Made by a program: the position numbers and the translations under genes | Source: Candidatus Propionivibrio dominans | GTDB lineage: Bacteria; Pseudomonadota; Gammaproteobacteria; Burkholderiales; Rhodocyclaceae | DNA length: 64,000 bases | Direction: 5' to 3' | Assembly: GCA_016709335.1 (NCBI GenBank) | Contig: JADJNC010000014.1 | Coordinates: 62,001-126,000, forward strand | The notes under the pieces: generated by a model | Database searches by the model: none | Seen by the model: only the letters and a program-made list of their open reading frames with translations | Told to the model about the DNA's origin: nothing | Shown: in pieces, positions 25,731-33,796 of the stretch | How positions within the stretch are numbered: the first letter of the stretch is position 1 | How the letters are laid out: each line of letters opens with the position of its first letter

Positions 25731-25809
25731 CGTAGCTCGGGGAGATCGTCTCCAGGACAAGGTCTGCTGACAGCAGCATGGAAGCTGTTTGCTTAATGCG
25801 TTGTTTCAT
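25711..25809 (-). CDS. 32-codon ORF upstream of and overlapping menA
   Basis: ATG 25809 has a strong AAGGAG seven bases upstream, the best ribosome binding site in this neighbourhood. The frame encodes 32 residues beginning MKQRIKQTASMLLSADLVLE and ending ISPSYDAEQQF. It stops at 25711-25713, past the menA ATG at 25728-25730, so the two frames overlap by 20 bases. It could be a leader peptide coupling menA translation, or a functional small peptide. I recognise no family. It lies on the menA side of the divergent RegA-like sites shared with SCO1. Confidence 0.5.
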   Translation of the reverse strand: MKQRIKQTASMLLSADLVLETISPSYDAEQQF

Positions 25810-25851
25810 GATGGCGCTCCTTGTTAGATTTTTTTGAACTCCAATCGCCCA

Positions 25852-25884
25852 TGCGACAAAATGCCACTTCGCCATTATGTCGCA
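25852..25884. promoter_or_regulatory. Paired RegA/PrrA-type operators between menA and SCO1
   Basis: Site 5a is TGCGACAAAATGCCACT (25852-25868). Site 5b is TTCGCCATTATGTCGCA (25868-25884), with one mismatch to GCGRC-N5-GYCRC. They abut in the divergent region between the 32-codon ORF/menA and SCO1. RegA/PrrA is known to control the SCO homologue senC/prrC in Rhodobacter, which supports the assignment. Confidence 0.5.
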
Positions 25885-25949
25885 TATGATCATGGTAGAC
25901 ACCGTTGCCAACTTTGGACTGAACAGGCGGTGAAAAGGAACCGAAAAAT

Positions 25950-26571
25950 ATGAACAGAAACACGCTTCTCCCGGCGGCCGTTCTCTTGCTCGCTGGCATG
26001 CTCGTCTGGATGCTGTTTTTCTGGGAACCGGGTAACCAGGCGATACTGCAGCCGGGCCAGCCGCTGGCGCTGGCCAGCACGCCTACCGGCGGCGACTTCA
26101 CGCTCACCGGCAGCAAGGGGTGCAGTTTCGCTGGCGGATTTTCGTGGCAAGGTGGTGGTGCTGTATTTCGGTTACACCTACTGTCCGGACGTTTGCCCGA
26201 TGTCGCTGGCGCTGATCGCCCAGGGGCTATCCGGGCTGGACGCCGCCGCACTGCAAAAGGTGCAGGGGATATTCGTCTCGGTCGATCCGGAGCGCGATAC
26301 GCCGCAGCGCCTGGCGGAATACGTCCCCTTCTTCCACCCCAGCCTGATCGGCGTTACCGGAACGCCGGAGCAGATTGCTACGCTCGCCCGCATGTACGGA
26401 TCCAGCTACCGCAGGCAGCCGAAGGGGCCGGAAGGTCACTATACCGTCGATCACTCGTCGGTTACCTACATCATTGCCCCGGACGGCAAGCTTGCCGACA
26501 TGCTGCAGCACGGCAGCCCGCCGGAAAGCATCACGGCGACGATCAACAAGGCACTGGCTACGGCAAAATAG
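25950..26571 (+). pseudogene. SCO1/SenC/PrrC family copper chaperone, frameshifted
   Basis: SCO proteins deliver copper to cytochrome oxidase CuA or CuB sites and have a thioredoxin fold. Frame 1 (from ATG 25950) encodes the membrane anchor and the start of the domain, FTLTGSKG. Frame 2 continues AVSLADFRGKVVVLYFGYTY, the copper-binding CPDVC, SVDPERDTP and the conserved histidine in VDHSS. The switch is at GGGG 26117-26120: with three G instead of four the frame is intact and encodes about 206 residues. It is a clean one-base insertion in a homopolymer, so it may be a sequence error. It is convergent with the PCuAC gene and has RegA-like sites upstream. Confidence 0.85.
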
Positions 26572-26605
26572 CCTGCTGGATCAACAGCGGAGACAACTTT
26601 TGCCC

Positions 26606-27091
26606 TTAATGCTTCATTCCACTGTGATCCATGCCCTTTTCGGCGGACGGGGTGGTCGGCACTTTGCGCACCGGGGCTTCGATCTGCTGTTTGCTGCCAT
26701 CGTCGAAACTGAGCGCGATCGGGATCGCTTCACCTTCCTTGAGCGCTTGCCTGATATTGATCAACATGATGTGGTAGCCGCCCGGCTTGAGTTCAGCCTG
26801 ACCATTGGCCTTGATGTCGATACTTTTGACTTCTCGCATCTTCATCACGCCGTTTTCATTGGTGTGTGAGTGCAGTTCAACAGTTTTAGCGACCGGGCTT
26901 TCTGCCTTGACCAGTTTGCGATCAGTACTTCCGGCATTCCTGATGACCATGAAGGCTGCACTAACCTGGGAGTTGGGTGGTACCAGGCTGACATAGGGAT
27001 CGTTGACCGTCAGTTTTGTTTCCATGGCAAACGAGGAGAACGGGATAGCTGCACTGAGCAGCAAGGCAAAGCGGAAAATCGAGCGGTGCAT
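26606..27091 (-). CDS. PCuAC family periplasmic copper chaperone
   Basis: This 161-residue exported protein has a signal peptide (FRFALLLSAAIPFSSFA) and a DUF461/PCuAC domain. The copper site H(M)X10MX21HXM is recognisable: HSHTNENGVMKMREV supplies His and Met, and GGYHIMLI supplies HxM. The C-terminal tail MDHSGMKH adds further ligands. PCuAC delivers Cu(I) to CuA centres, usually with SCO1. ATG 27091 follows AGGGAG. It is convergent with SCO1, 34 bases apart, so the two are neighbours rather than an operon. Confidence 0.92.
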   Translation of the reverse strand: MHRSIFRFALLLSAAIPFSSFAMETKLTVNDPYVSLVPPNSQVSAAFMVIRNAGSTDRKLVKAESPVAKTVELHSHTNENGVMKMREVKSIDIKANGQAELKPGGYHIMLINIRQALKEGEAIPIALSFDDGSKQQIEAPVRKVPTTPSAEKGMDHSGMKH

Positions 27092-27628
27092 GAAATCTCC
27101 CTGGCAAAGGATTGATCGTGGTTTCGTACGTAAAGACTGATCTGCTTTGGCTGTATCGAGCAGTGTTCCGATCATACCAACGATTTGTCACAAGGTTGAC
27201 GAAAAATCATTCCTGATCAATGAACTTCAGGGAAGCCTGATATGCCATTCGCCTGCTCGGCGAGAATCGAAAAGCGAATGCGCCAGTTCAGTCAAGCGGG
27301 TGGCAAATTACAAGCTCTTCAGCGTTCTCCTGGCGATCACGAGCTTGCTTGCCGGTGTCTGGAAGATCGACGTACAATGGCGTCGCGCCTTGACCTGAGC
27401 AAGCTCTGAAGCAGAAGGGCGCAGAGTCCTTACACTGTAAGGCGAATGACAAGAGCATTGTAATCCAGAAATGTCCTTTTTCTTGGAGTGGTATTTCCTG
27501 CTTGCGCAGCCACTAAAAGTGCCCTTGCGTTTTGACTGTTGCTGAACTACTCTGCGTCGTCGAAGTCTAGGCAATTGAACTGAATTCCGGCAAGCCGGGA
27601 TTTGACGGTGTTGATCAGGAGAAAACTC
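27092..27628. other. Intergenic region upstream of the cytochrome operon
   Basis: No convincing gene. Near 27576-27606 a degenerate half REP-like hairpin (GAATTCCGGCAAGCCGGGATTTGACG) lies just before the cytochrome gene. The promoter could not be located by eye. Confidence 0.45.
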
Positions 27629-30253
27629 ATGAAACGTACACTGCTCGCTTCTGTCGCGGCCATCTTGACCCTTGCCGCCGGCATCGGTATTTACCACACC
27701 CGCTTTCAGAACATCGGCAACGCCCATGCTGAAAATGCTCCGGTCACTGTCGTAGCGGTGCCGGGAAAACCGATCCCCGAAGCGTCCAGCGTCGACCAGG
27801 ACGCGCCCTATTTCGAGGCTTGTGCCAGGGAAGGCTTGAACGAGTCCGAATGCGTCGGACGGCTGATCTGGTTCAAGGCCACCGCCGGCAATGACCGCTT
27901 CCATACCTACACCTTCCAGCAGCGCATCGGTGTCCTGGTGGACTGGTATCGCGTGCTGCGTGCCGATCAGCGCGACGACCGCTTCTGGGCCTGGGGCATC
28001 ATCAACGACCCGTCCTGCTGCAAGCCCGGCGATCCGGATTGCCCGGCCAAGTCGGCCGAAGAAACCTACGGTCTGGACTGGTGCCCCGGCGATGACGTGC
28101 TCCTGAAGTATGTCGGCAAGCCCGGCTATGTCGACCCGGCCTGCGGCCTCAAGGATGCGGCGCTCGACGCCGACGATCCGCACAGTCAGGGCGGCAAGGC
28201 CGACCAGCGCCACTCGGCCTGCGACCTCAAGTTCGGCACCTCGACCGGCGCTCTTGGCCTCCGCAAATTCCCCAATCCGCGCTTCGACGCCGCCAAATGG
28301 AAACAGTTGAACGGCAGCCTGGCGACCTGGTCCGGCTTTGCCACCACCATGGCCGCCGCCACCGGCATCGAATCCGACCAGCGTGTGAGCAAGCTGGCCG
28401 ATGCCTCGGTGGAACCGCCGTTCCTAATCGGCACCTCCTGCGGTTCCTGCCATATCGCCTTCGACCCGCTGAACCCGCCGGCTGACCCGTCGCACCCGAA
28501 GTGGGAGAACATCAAGGGCCTGATCGGCAACCAGTACACACGCATGTCCGAACTGCTCGGTTCCGGGATGCCCAAGAGCAGCCTGGAATACCAGATGTTC
28601 GCCCACGCCCGGCCGGGGGTAACGGATACGTCGGCGATTTCACACGACCAGATCAACAACCCCGGCACCATCAATGCCCTGATTAACGTCGCCCAGCGCC
28701 CGGTGTTCAAGGGTGAGACGATCACCAAGTGGCGCAAGGCGTCCACCTGCGGCACCGAGAAGGACGAAGGCAAGTGCTGGTGCGAACCGGGACGTAGTGG
28801 CAAGTGCTGGGAAATGAGCACGCGCGATGACGATACGACACCGGTGAATCTGGGCAGCCAGAAGGTCGTGCTGCCCGGCGTTCATCACATCCTCAAGGGC
28901 GGCGAGGATTCAACCGGCTCTCTGGAAGCCATCCAGCGCGTTTATTTCAATATCGGCTCGTGCTCCGAGCAGTGCTGGGTCAATCACTTTTCCGACATGC
29001 GTCAGGTTGACCCGGAAGCGCGTGGTTTCGGCCAGACGCCGTTCAACGTTGGCCAGTGTCGGCGCGATTGTCCGAACTTCCGGGCGGTCGAGGATCGTCT
29101 GCAGAACATTCTCGATTTCTTCGCTTCGGCCGAGTCTGACGAAACCAACCTGCAAGCTGCTCGCGCCAATGTGCGCAAGGCAAGCAACCCGGGCGTGAAC
29201 TACACTCGGGCCGATCTTGTGGCCGAACTGGAAATGGAGAAGGAATTCGGCAAGGGCGCTGTCGGTCGTGGACAGACGGTGTTTGCCGACAACTGCGCAC
29301 GCTGTCATTCCAGCGTTCCGGAAAGCGCGGGCGGCTCATTCAGGAATCGTGATTTCGCTGCTCCCAACGAAGCGCATCCGCGCAAAATCCGTGCCGATTT
29401 TCTCAGTAACGAGCAATCGACGCCGGTCACCGAGGTGGGCACCTTCCGCTGTCGTGCCCTGCACTCCAACCACAAGGTGGGTCACCTGTACATGGAGTAT
29501 GGTTCGAATACGATGCACAAGCGGCCCGTGGTCGCCGACATCCCCGAGCGCAACGAACTCAAGGATGGCGGTCGCGGCTATCTGCGCAACATCTCGCTGG
29601 TCAATGTCTGGGCCACGGCGCCGTTCATGCATAACAACGCCATCGGCCCGGAGATTTGCGGCAATCCGGCCAACAAGGACAACGATTTCCACCGTGCCCG
29701 CTATGTAGACCCGGAGGGCAAGCTGCTCGCCAGCCAGCGCGAGTGCCTGCGTTATGACCCCAGCGTGGAAGGCCGTTTCGATCTTTACAAGCGTTCGATG
29801 AACGAGCTGTTGAACCCGAAGGAGCGTGGCAGCAAGCGCACCCTGACCAACGCCGACCTGCTTATCGACGTCGGCATCCGTCCCCTCGAAGGAAAGGTCG
29901 AAAAGCCTCTGCTCGGCTTCGGGCAAGTGAAGATTCCGGCAGGCACCAGCGCCGGCTTCCTCAACGGCCTGCAGCACAAGCAACTGGTAGGCGATCTTTT
30001 CCTCGCCAAACGCGACCCGGCCCGGCTCGAAGCGGTGGGCAAGAAGGATCTGGTGCCGACCCTGCAGGCCATGGCCGACGACGTGATGAAGCAGCCTTCA
30101 CGCTTCGTCGAGATCCTGCGCGAGAAGCGCGATTTCCTCAGCGCCAATTATCAGACCTGCACCCAGGAGATCGAAAACGAGGGTCACCGCTTCGGCGAGG
30201 ACCTTTCCGAAGCCGACAAGAAGGCGCTGACGGCCTTCCTGGCGACGCTTTAA
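27629..30253 (+). CDS. Large di-haem c-type cytochrome, peroxidase/RoxA-like C-terminus
   Basis: This is an 874-residue exported protein (signal anchor LLASVAAILTLAAGIGIYH). It has two CxxCH haem motifs: CGSCH (about 271) and CARCH (about 556). The C-terminal segment NISLVNVWATAPFMHNNAIG (about 660-680) resembles the closing part of MauG/di-haem peroxidases and of rubber-oxygenase RoxA-type proteins. Between the haems is an unusual Cys-rich area (CGTEKDEGKCWCEPGRSGKCW, CSEQCW, CRRDC). ATG 27629 follows CAGGAG. It is first in a three-gene operon with a lipoprotein and another two-haem protein. An oxidative reaction in the periplasm is likely; the substrate is unknown. Confidence 0.75.
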   Translation: MKRTLLASVAAILTLAAGIGIYHTRFQNIGNAHAENAPVTVVAVPGKPIPEASSVDQDAPYFEACAREGLNESECVGRLIWFKATAGNDRFHTYTFQQRIGVLVDWYRVLRADQRDDRFWAWGIINDPSCCKPGDPDCPAKSAEETYGLDWCPGDDVLLKYVGKPGYVDPACGLKDAALDADDPHSQGGKADQRHSACDLKFGTSTGALGLRKFPNPRFDAAKWKQLNGSLATWSGFATTMAAATGIESDQRVSKLADASVEPPFLIGTSCGSCHIAFDPLNPPADPSHPKWENIKGLIGNQYTRMSELLGSGMPKSSLEYQMFAHARPGVTDTSAISHDQINNPGTINALINVAQRPVFKGETITKWRKASTCGTEKDEGKCWCEPGRSGKCWEMSTRDDDTTPVNLGSQKVVLPGVHHILKGGEDSTGSLEAIQRVYFNIGSCSEQCWVNHFSDMRQVDPEARGFGQTPFNVGQCRRDCPNFRAVEDRLQNILDFFASAESDETNLQAARANVRKASNPGVNYTRADLVAELEMEKEFGKGAVGRGQTVFADNCARCHSSVPESAGGSFRNRDFAAPNEAHPRKIRADFLSNEQSTPVTEVGTFRCRALHSNHKVGHLYMEYGSNTMHKRPVVADIPERNELKDGGRGYLRNISLVNVWATAPFMHNNAIGPEICGNPANKDNDFHRARYVDPEGKLLASQRECLRYDPSVEGRFDLYKRSMNELLNPKERGSKRTLTNADLLIDVGIRPLEGKVEKPLLGFGQVKIPAGTSAGFLNGLQHKQLVGDLFLAKRDPARLEAVGKKDLVPTLQAMADDVMKQPSRFVEILREKRDFLSANYQTCTQEIENEGHRFGEDLSEADKKALTAFLATL

Positions 30254-30265
30254 CTGCAAATGCCA

Positions 30266-30355
30266 ACCACCAAGTCACCAAGTTCACCAAGAAACACCAA
30301 GTTATCGCCGTGTTTTTCTTGGTGCAACTTGGTGTCCTTGGTGACCTGGTGGTGA
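30266..30355. repeat. CACCAAG-rich inverted repeat, copy 2
   Basis: The left arm ACCACCAAGTCACCAAG continues with two more CACCAAG units; the right arm is CTTGGTGCAACTTGGTG followed by CTTGGTGACCTGGTGGTGA. It is 90 bases long and fills the gap between the cytochrome and lipoprotein genes, the same intra-operon position as copy 1 at 8602-8693. Confidence 0.85.
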
Positions 30356-30393
30356 AGTTTCTGTTTTTCTCTTAGGCACCGAGAGGTTACACC

Positions 30394-31269
30394 ATGAGAC
30401 TACCGACACCCTTCGCTCTGCTTACCCTGGCCGCCATTACCCTGGCCGCCTGCAGCAAGCCGGAACCACCGAGCATTGCCTTTGCCCCCTACGAGAAGGG
30501 CTACCAGTCGAAGATGGATCTGGCGCAGGTCGACTACAAGTACCCGATCGCCCCGGCTGAACTGGCGAAGATCACGCCGGACTACCTCGCCACGCTGGAG
30601 CAGGAACAGCTTGACCAGCTCTACGCCCGTCTTGCCGCCGGCCCCATCCCCGATGGGGCTTTCGACGGCCGCATCCTGCTGCCCCGAGGCAGCAGCGGCA
30701 AGTTCCGGCTTACCGAAATCGTCGGTGGTTTTGCCGGCACGGCGCTGCATCTGAAGGGACTGGTCGTCGAGGACATCGGCGAGACGCTGTGGCGTGGCAA
30801 GGTCTTTTTCCGCGAAGAACGGGTATTGCGCAACCGCATCGAAGACCTGACGCTGCTCAAAAAAGCCGGCCTGGTCGAGGGCGATCCGAAGAAGATGAGC
30901 TATGCAGGCAAGGAAACCTGGCTGCTCTTCCCGGCCAAGCTGTACTGCGGTCAGAGCCTGCTCGATGCGCGCAGGGAATCGATCATCATCGACTATTTCT
31001 TCACCGACGAAATTCCCGGCTACCAGGAAAACCCCGACTACCTCGCCGGTCGCCGCGGCCTCAAGGTGCGCGACGAGATCCGCATGATCCGCCCCGGTCT
31101 CTATCTCGGTCGGGCCTACCTGGATAAAGTCTTCGCCCTCAATTTCACCCTGTACGACAAAGCCACCGACGACAGGGCGCGGGAAGACTTCGTGAAGACC
31201 GGCAAGGTCCAGGAAGACTGCTGGCCCGGAACCCAGACACGCGCCCTTGTTGCCGCCGCAAAACCCTGA
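30394..31269 (+). CDS. Lipoprotein related to the haem-cluster protein at 41658-42089
   Basis: This is a 291-residue lipoprotein; the lipobox is LAAC (about 17-20). The body contains GPIPDGAFDGRILL, LWRGKVFFREERVLRNRI, ESIIIDYFFTD and VRDEIRMIRPGLYLGRAYLD. The same series of motifs appears in the 143-residue protein at 41658-42089 (EIPDGPAEGTAII, WQGKVFDARKGVLKNKI, VLDYSETS, VRDEIRLIGPGFYLGKVYLG), so the two share a domain, here extended. I do not know the family name. It sits between two di-haem proteins, which suggests an accessory or substrate-handling role in the outer envelope. Confidence 0.7.
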   Translation: MRLPTPFALLTLAAITLAACSKPEPPSIAFAPYEKGYQSKMDLAQVDYKYPIAPAELAKITPDYLATLEQEQLDQLYARLAAGPIPDGAFDGRILLPRGSSGKFRLTEIVGGFAGTALHLKGLVVEDIGETLWRGKVFFREERVLRNRIEDLTLLKKAGLVEGDPKKMSYAGKETWLLFPAKLYCGQSLLDARRESIIIDYFFTDEIPGYQENPDYLAGRRGLKVRDEIRMIRPGLYLGRAYLDKVFALNFTLYDKATDDRAREDFVKTGKVQEDCWPGTQTRALVAAAKP

Positions 31270-31302
31270 GCGGGGCCGGGAACGCGAGCATGACGATTCG
31301 CC

Positions 31303-33540
31303 ATGAAGTGGTTTGCCCCGTCGCTTCGGTCACTTGTTCGACCTCTTTCGCTTGCCGGTGGCCTCCTCTGCGGGCTGAGCTTCGTTAGCGCCACGGTCAA
31401 TGCCGCCAGCCAAGCTGAAGCCCCCGCCTGGGTAGTCGATCCTGCTGTCCCCGGGGAGAATCTTCCTGAATCCGGTCGCTCGCAGTTCGACCGGCTGTTT
31501 GCCACGGAGCACAGGGGCAAAGTCGACTACGAGTTGCCATTCCCCTTTGCCGCGCTGCTCGCCCGGATCGATTCCCAGTTCGGCCGTGACCCTGCCAGTT
31601 CCTTGCCACCGGCCAAGCGGGTGCTGATTCCTTTGGGGCGCTCGCTGCAACGCACCGCCGCTGCACCCGATTACTTCGCCTTCCCGCGCGTGGTGGTGGT
31701 GGCCGATTCTCCGCCCGCCTCGCCCTCGGCACCGTTATTGAAGGATCGCCTGTACATCGGTTACCAGGAAAAATCGGACGTGCTGGAAGTGATCAGCTAC
31801 AACGAAGACGCTGGCCGTTTCGAATTCCAGTTGGTCAAGAACTACCGGGCTGGCGCCACGCCGCATGTGGTGTACGCCAACCGTAGTCTCTGCTTTGCCT
31901 GCCACCAGAACGGTGCCCCCATCTTTTCGCGTGCCCTGTGGGACGAGACCAACGCCAACCCGCAGGTCGCCGCGCTGCTGCTGGCCCGCGGCAAGCATTT
32001 TTATGGTATCCCGCCGGAGCGTGGCGTCGATGTACCTTACGCCATCGACATCGCAACCCGACGCGCCAACGGCTTTGCCCTGACCCAGCGTTTGTGGCGC
32101 GAGGGCTGTGGCGATGCCGACCCGGCGGCCATCCGCTGTCGTGCCGGCCTGTTCATCGCCGCCCTGCGCCATGTCTTGTCCAATGGCCGTGTGCGTGCGA
32201 GCGATGCCGCGTTCAAGCACGAGGTCGAAGTGCCTTTGCGTACCGAAGCCGCCCGGCGCTGGCCTGGCGGTCTCGCCATCGGTACCCCGGACATTCCCAA
32301 CCGCAATCCCCTGCAAGGCCTTGCCACCTGGCCCGACGAGCCCACCCGGCGAGTGGCCCATTCTCATGTTCCCGCCCGCTTTGAACCCCTGGTTCCGCGA
32401 CCGGCCCAGGCGGTCTGGCGGGCCGATGCCACTGACGCCATTGACCAACTGGTGAGCGGATTGGCCGAGTTCGTTGCCGCCACCGATCGCCAGCGCCTTG
32501 AAGCTACTTTATCCACCCGACCGGCACGCCTTGTTCAGCATCGTGCGCCCTGCCGCCTCGAGCCTGGCGCTTCCCGCTGGTCGGTACGCTGCCAGGCGGC
32601 CAGTGGTGAGTCTGCACTGCAACTGACCGCTAGCCTGGAAATGAGAGGAGGGCGCCCACCGGGGCGAACGCAGGTCAAGACGCAGGGTCGGTCGCTGCTG
32701 GTACTCGGTGCTCAACTGCAGCGACTGACGCTGCCGGGCAGCGGTACCTTCAATGTCCTCGAACTGACCGGCTCCACGCCTGCACCGGGTGAACTCACTG
32801 CGCTGGTACCCGCCAGCCGTCCTCTGCCCAGAGGTGCCGATGGCAACCCGCTGACGCGCATCGCCTTCCGGGTATTGCCGGGCGAAGTGGGGGGACTGGG
32901 GGAATTGGGTGAGGGCAGTGTGCTTGTCGAATTGCGCGAGGAATTCACCGCCGTCGAGCAGGCCGTCGCTGCCCTGGCCGCAGGCCCGGACGGCCCGGCG
33001 CTTTTCGGCCCCCGGCTTTTCCCCCGCGAACAGCTCTTTGCGGCGCTGTTTTCGCAACTTGGCGCGCCGGGTGTGGCTCCCTGTTGCCAGGCGGCAGACA
33101 GGCTCCCGGCGCCACGGCTTGAAGTTCCCGCCGCGCTTCCGGGCCGCCCGGCAAGCGCTCCGATGGAACCGGCCGTACAGGGTTTTTACCCCTACTGCGC
33201 GACCTGTCACCAGAGCGCCGAAACCTTCCCACCCAATTTCCTGTCCGGCAGCAGCGCCCAAGTCAAGGCCAGTCTGCGCCAGTGCGCGCCACGCCTGTAT
33301 GTCCGGCTGGCCATGGCCGACCTGACGCCGGAACTGCGGGACAAGACGCCGATGCCGCCGGAAAGCCTGCTGCCGGCCTTCGCCACCGACATCGCCGGCT
33401 GGCGCGCCAGCCCGGTTCGTGCCGCACTGCTCGCCCAGGTCGGCGACTGGCTACGCAGCGAAAGTGGCCACCAACCCAACCTCAAGCAACTGCTCGCCGA
33501 CGGCTACGAGGCTTTGCGCCCCTGCCTGCCGCAGCCGTAA
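31303..33540 (+). CDS. Exported two-CxxCH protein of unknown family
   Basis: This 745-residue protein has an N-terminal signal (about 1-35). The first CxxCH, CFACH, is at 197-201 within YANRSLCFACHQNGAPIFSR. The second, CATCH, is near residue 632 within GFYPYCATCHQSAETFPPNF. Both look like c-type haem sites. The intervening part is long, Pro/Ala/Arg-rich and not recognisable. ATG 31303 is 33 bases after the lipoprotein stop. It completes the operon with the large di-haem cytochrome and may be its electron partner or a second oxygen-reactive enzyme. Its GC content is high even for this window. Confidence 0.65.
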   Translation: MKWFAPSLRSLVRPLSLAGGLLCGLSFVSATVNAASQAEAPAWVVDPAVPGENLPESGRSQFDRLFATEHRGKVDYELPFPFAALLARIDSQFGRDPASSLPPAKRVLIPLGRSLQRTAAAPDYFAFPRVVVVADSPPASPSAPLLKDRLYIGYQEKSDVLEVISYNEDAGRFEFQLVKNYRAGATPHVVYANRSLCFACHQNGAPIFSRALWDETNANPQVAALLLARGKHFYGIPPERGVDVPYAIDIATRRANGFALTQRLWREGCGDADPAAIRCRAGLFIAALRHVLSNGRVRASDAAFKHEVEVPLRTEAARRWPGGLAIGTPDIPNRNPLQGLATWPDEPTRRVAHSHVPARFEPLVPRPAQAVWRADATDAIDQLVSGLAEFVAATDRQRLEATLSTRPARLVQHRAPCRLEPGASRWSVRCQAASGESALQLTASLEMRGGRPPGRTQVKTQGRSLLVLGAQLQRLTLPGSGTFNVLELTGSTPAPGELTALVPASRPLPRGADGNPLTRIAFRVLPGEVGGLGELGEGSVLVELREEFTAVEQAVAALAAGPDGPALFGPRLFPREQLFAALFSQLGAPGVAPCCQAADRLPAPRLEVPAALPGRPASAPMEPAVQGFYPYCATCHQSAETFPPNFLSGSSAQVKASLRQCAPRLYVRLAMADLTPELRDKTPMPPESLLPAFATDIAGWRASPVRAALLAQVGDWLRSESGHQPNLKQLLADGYEALRPCLPQP

Positions 33541-33796
33541 CGCACAAAAGCAAGGGGTAACAAACCGGGTTAACTTTTTTAACAGGTTGGGAGGCAGTGA
33601 ATTGATCCAGGCCTACAGCAGGCGATTGAGCATTGGCATGCCCCCGTTCCATGTGCCATCGAGTTCCGCACGGACATCAGTACGCACTGCGCGGCTCGGG
33701 TTGCGGTTTATCGGTGGCTGATGAAAACGGTGGTAAAAATGCTGAAGGGCTCATGGATGCGCCTTTTTCCAGTGCCGGTCAGCCACCGAAAACCCA

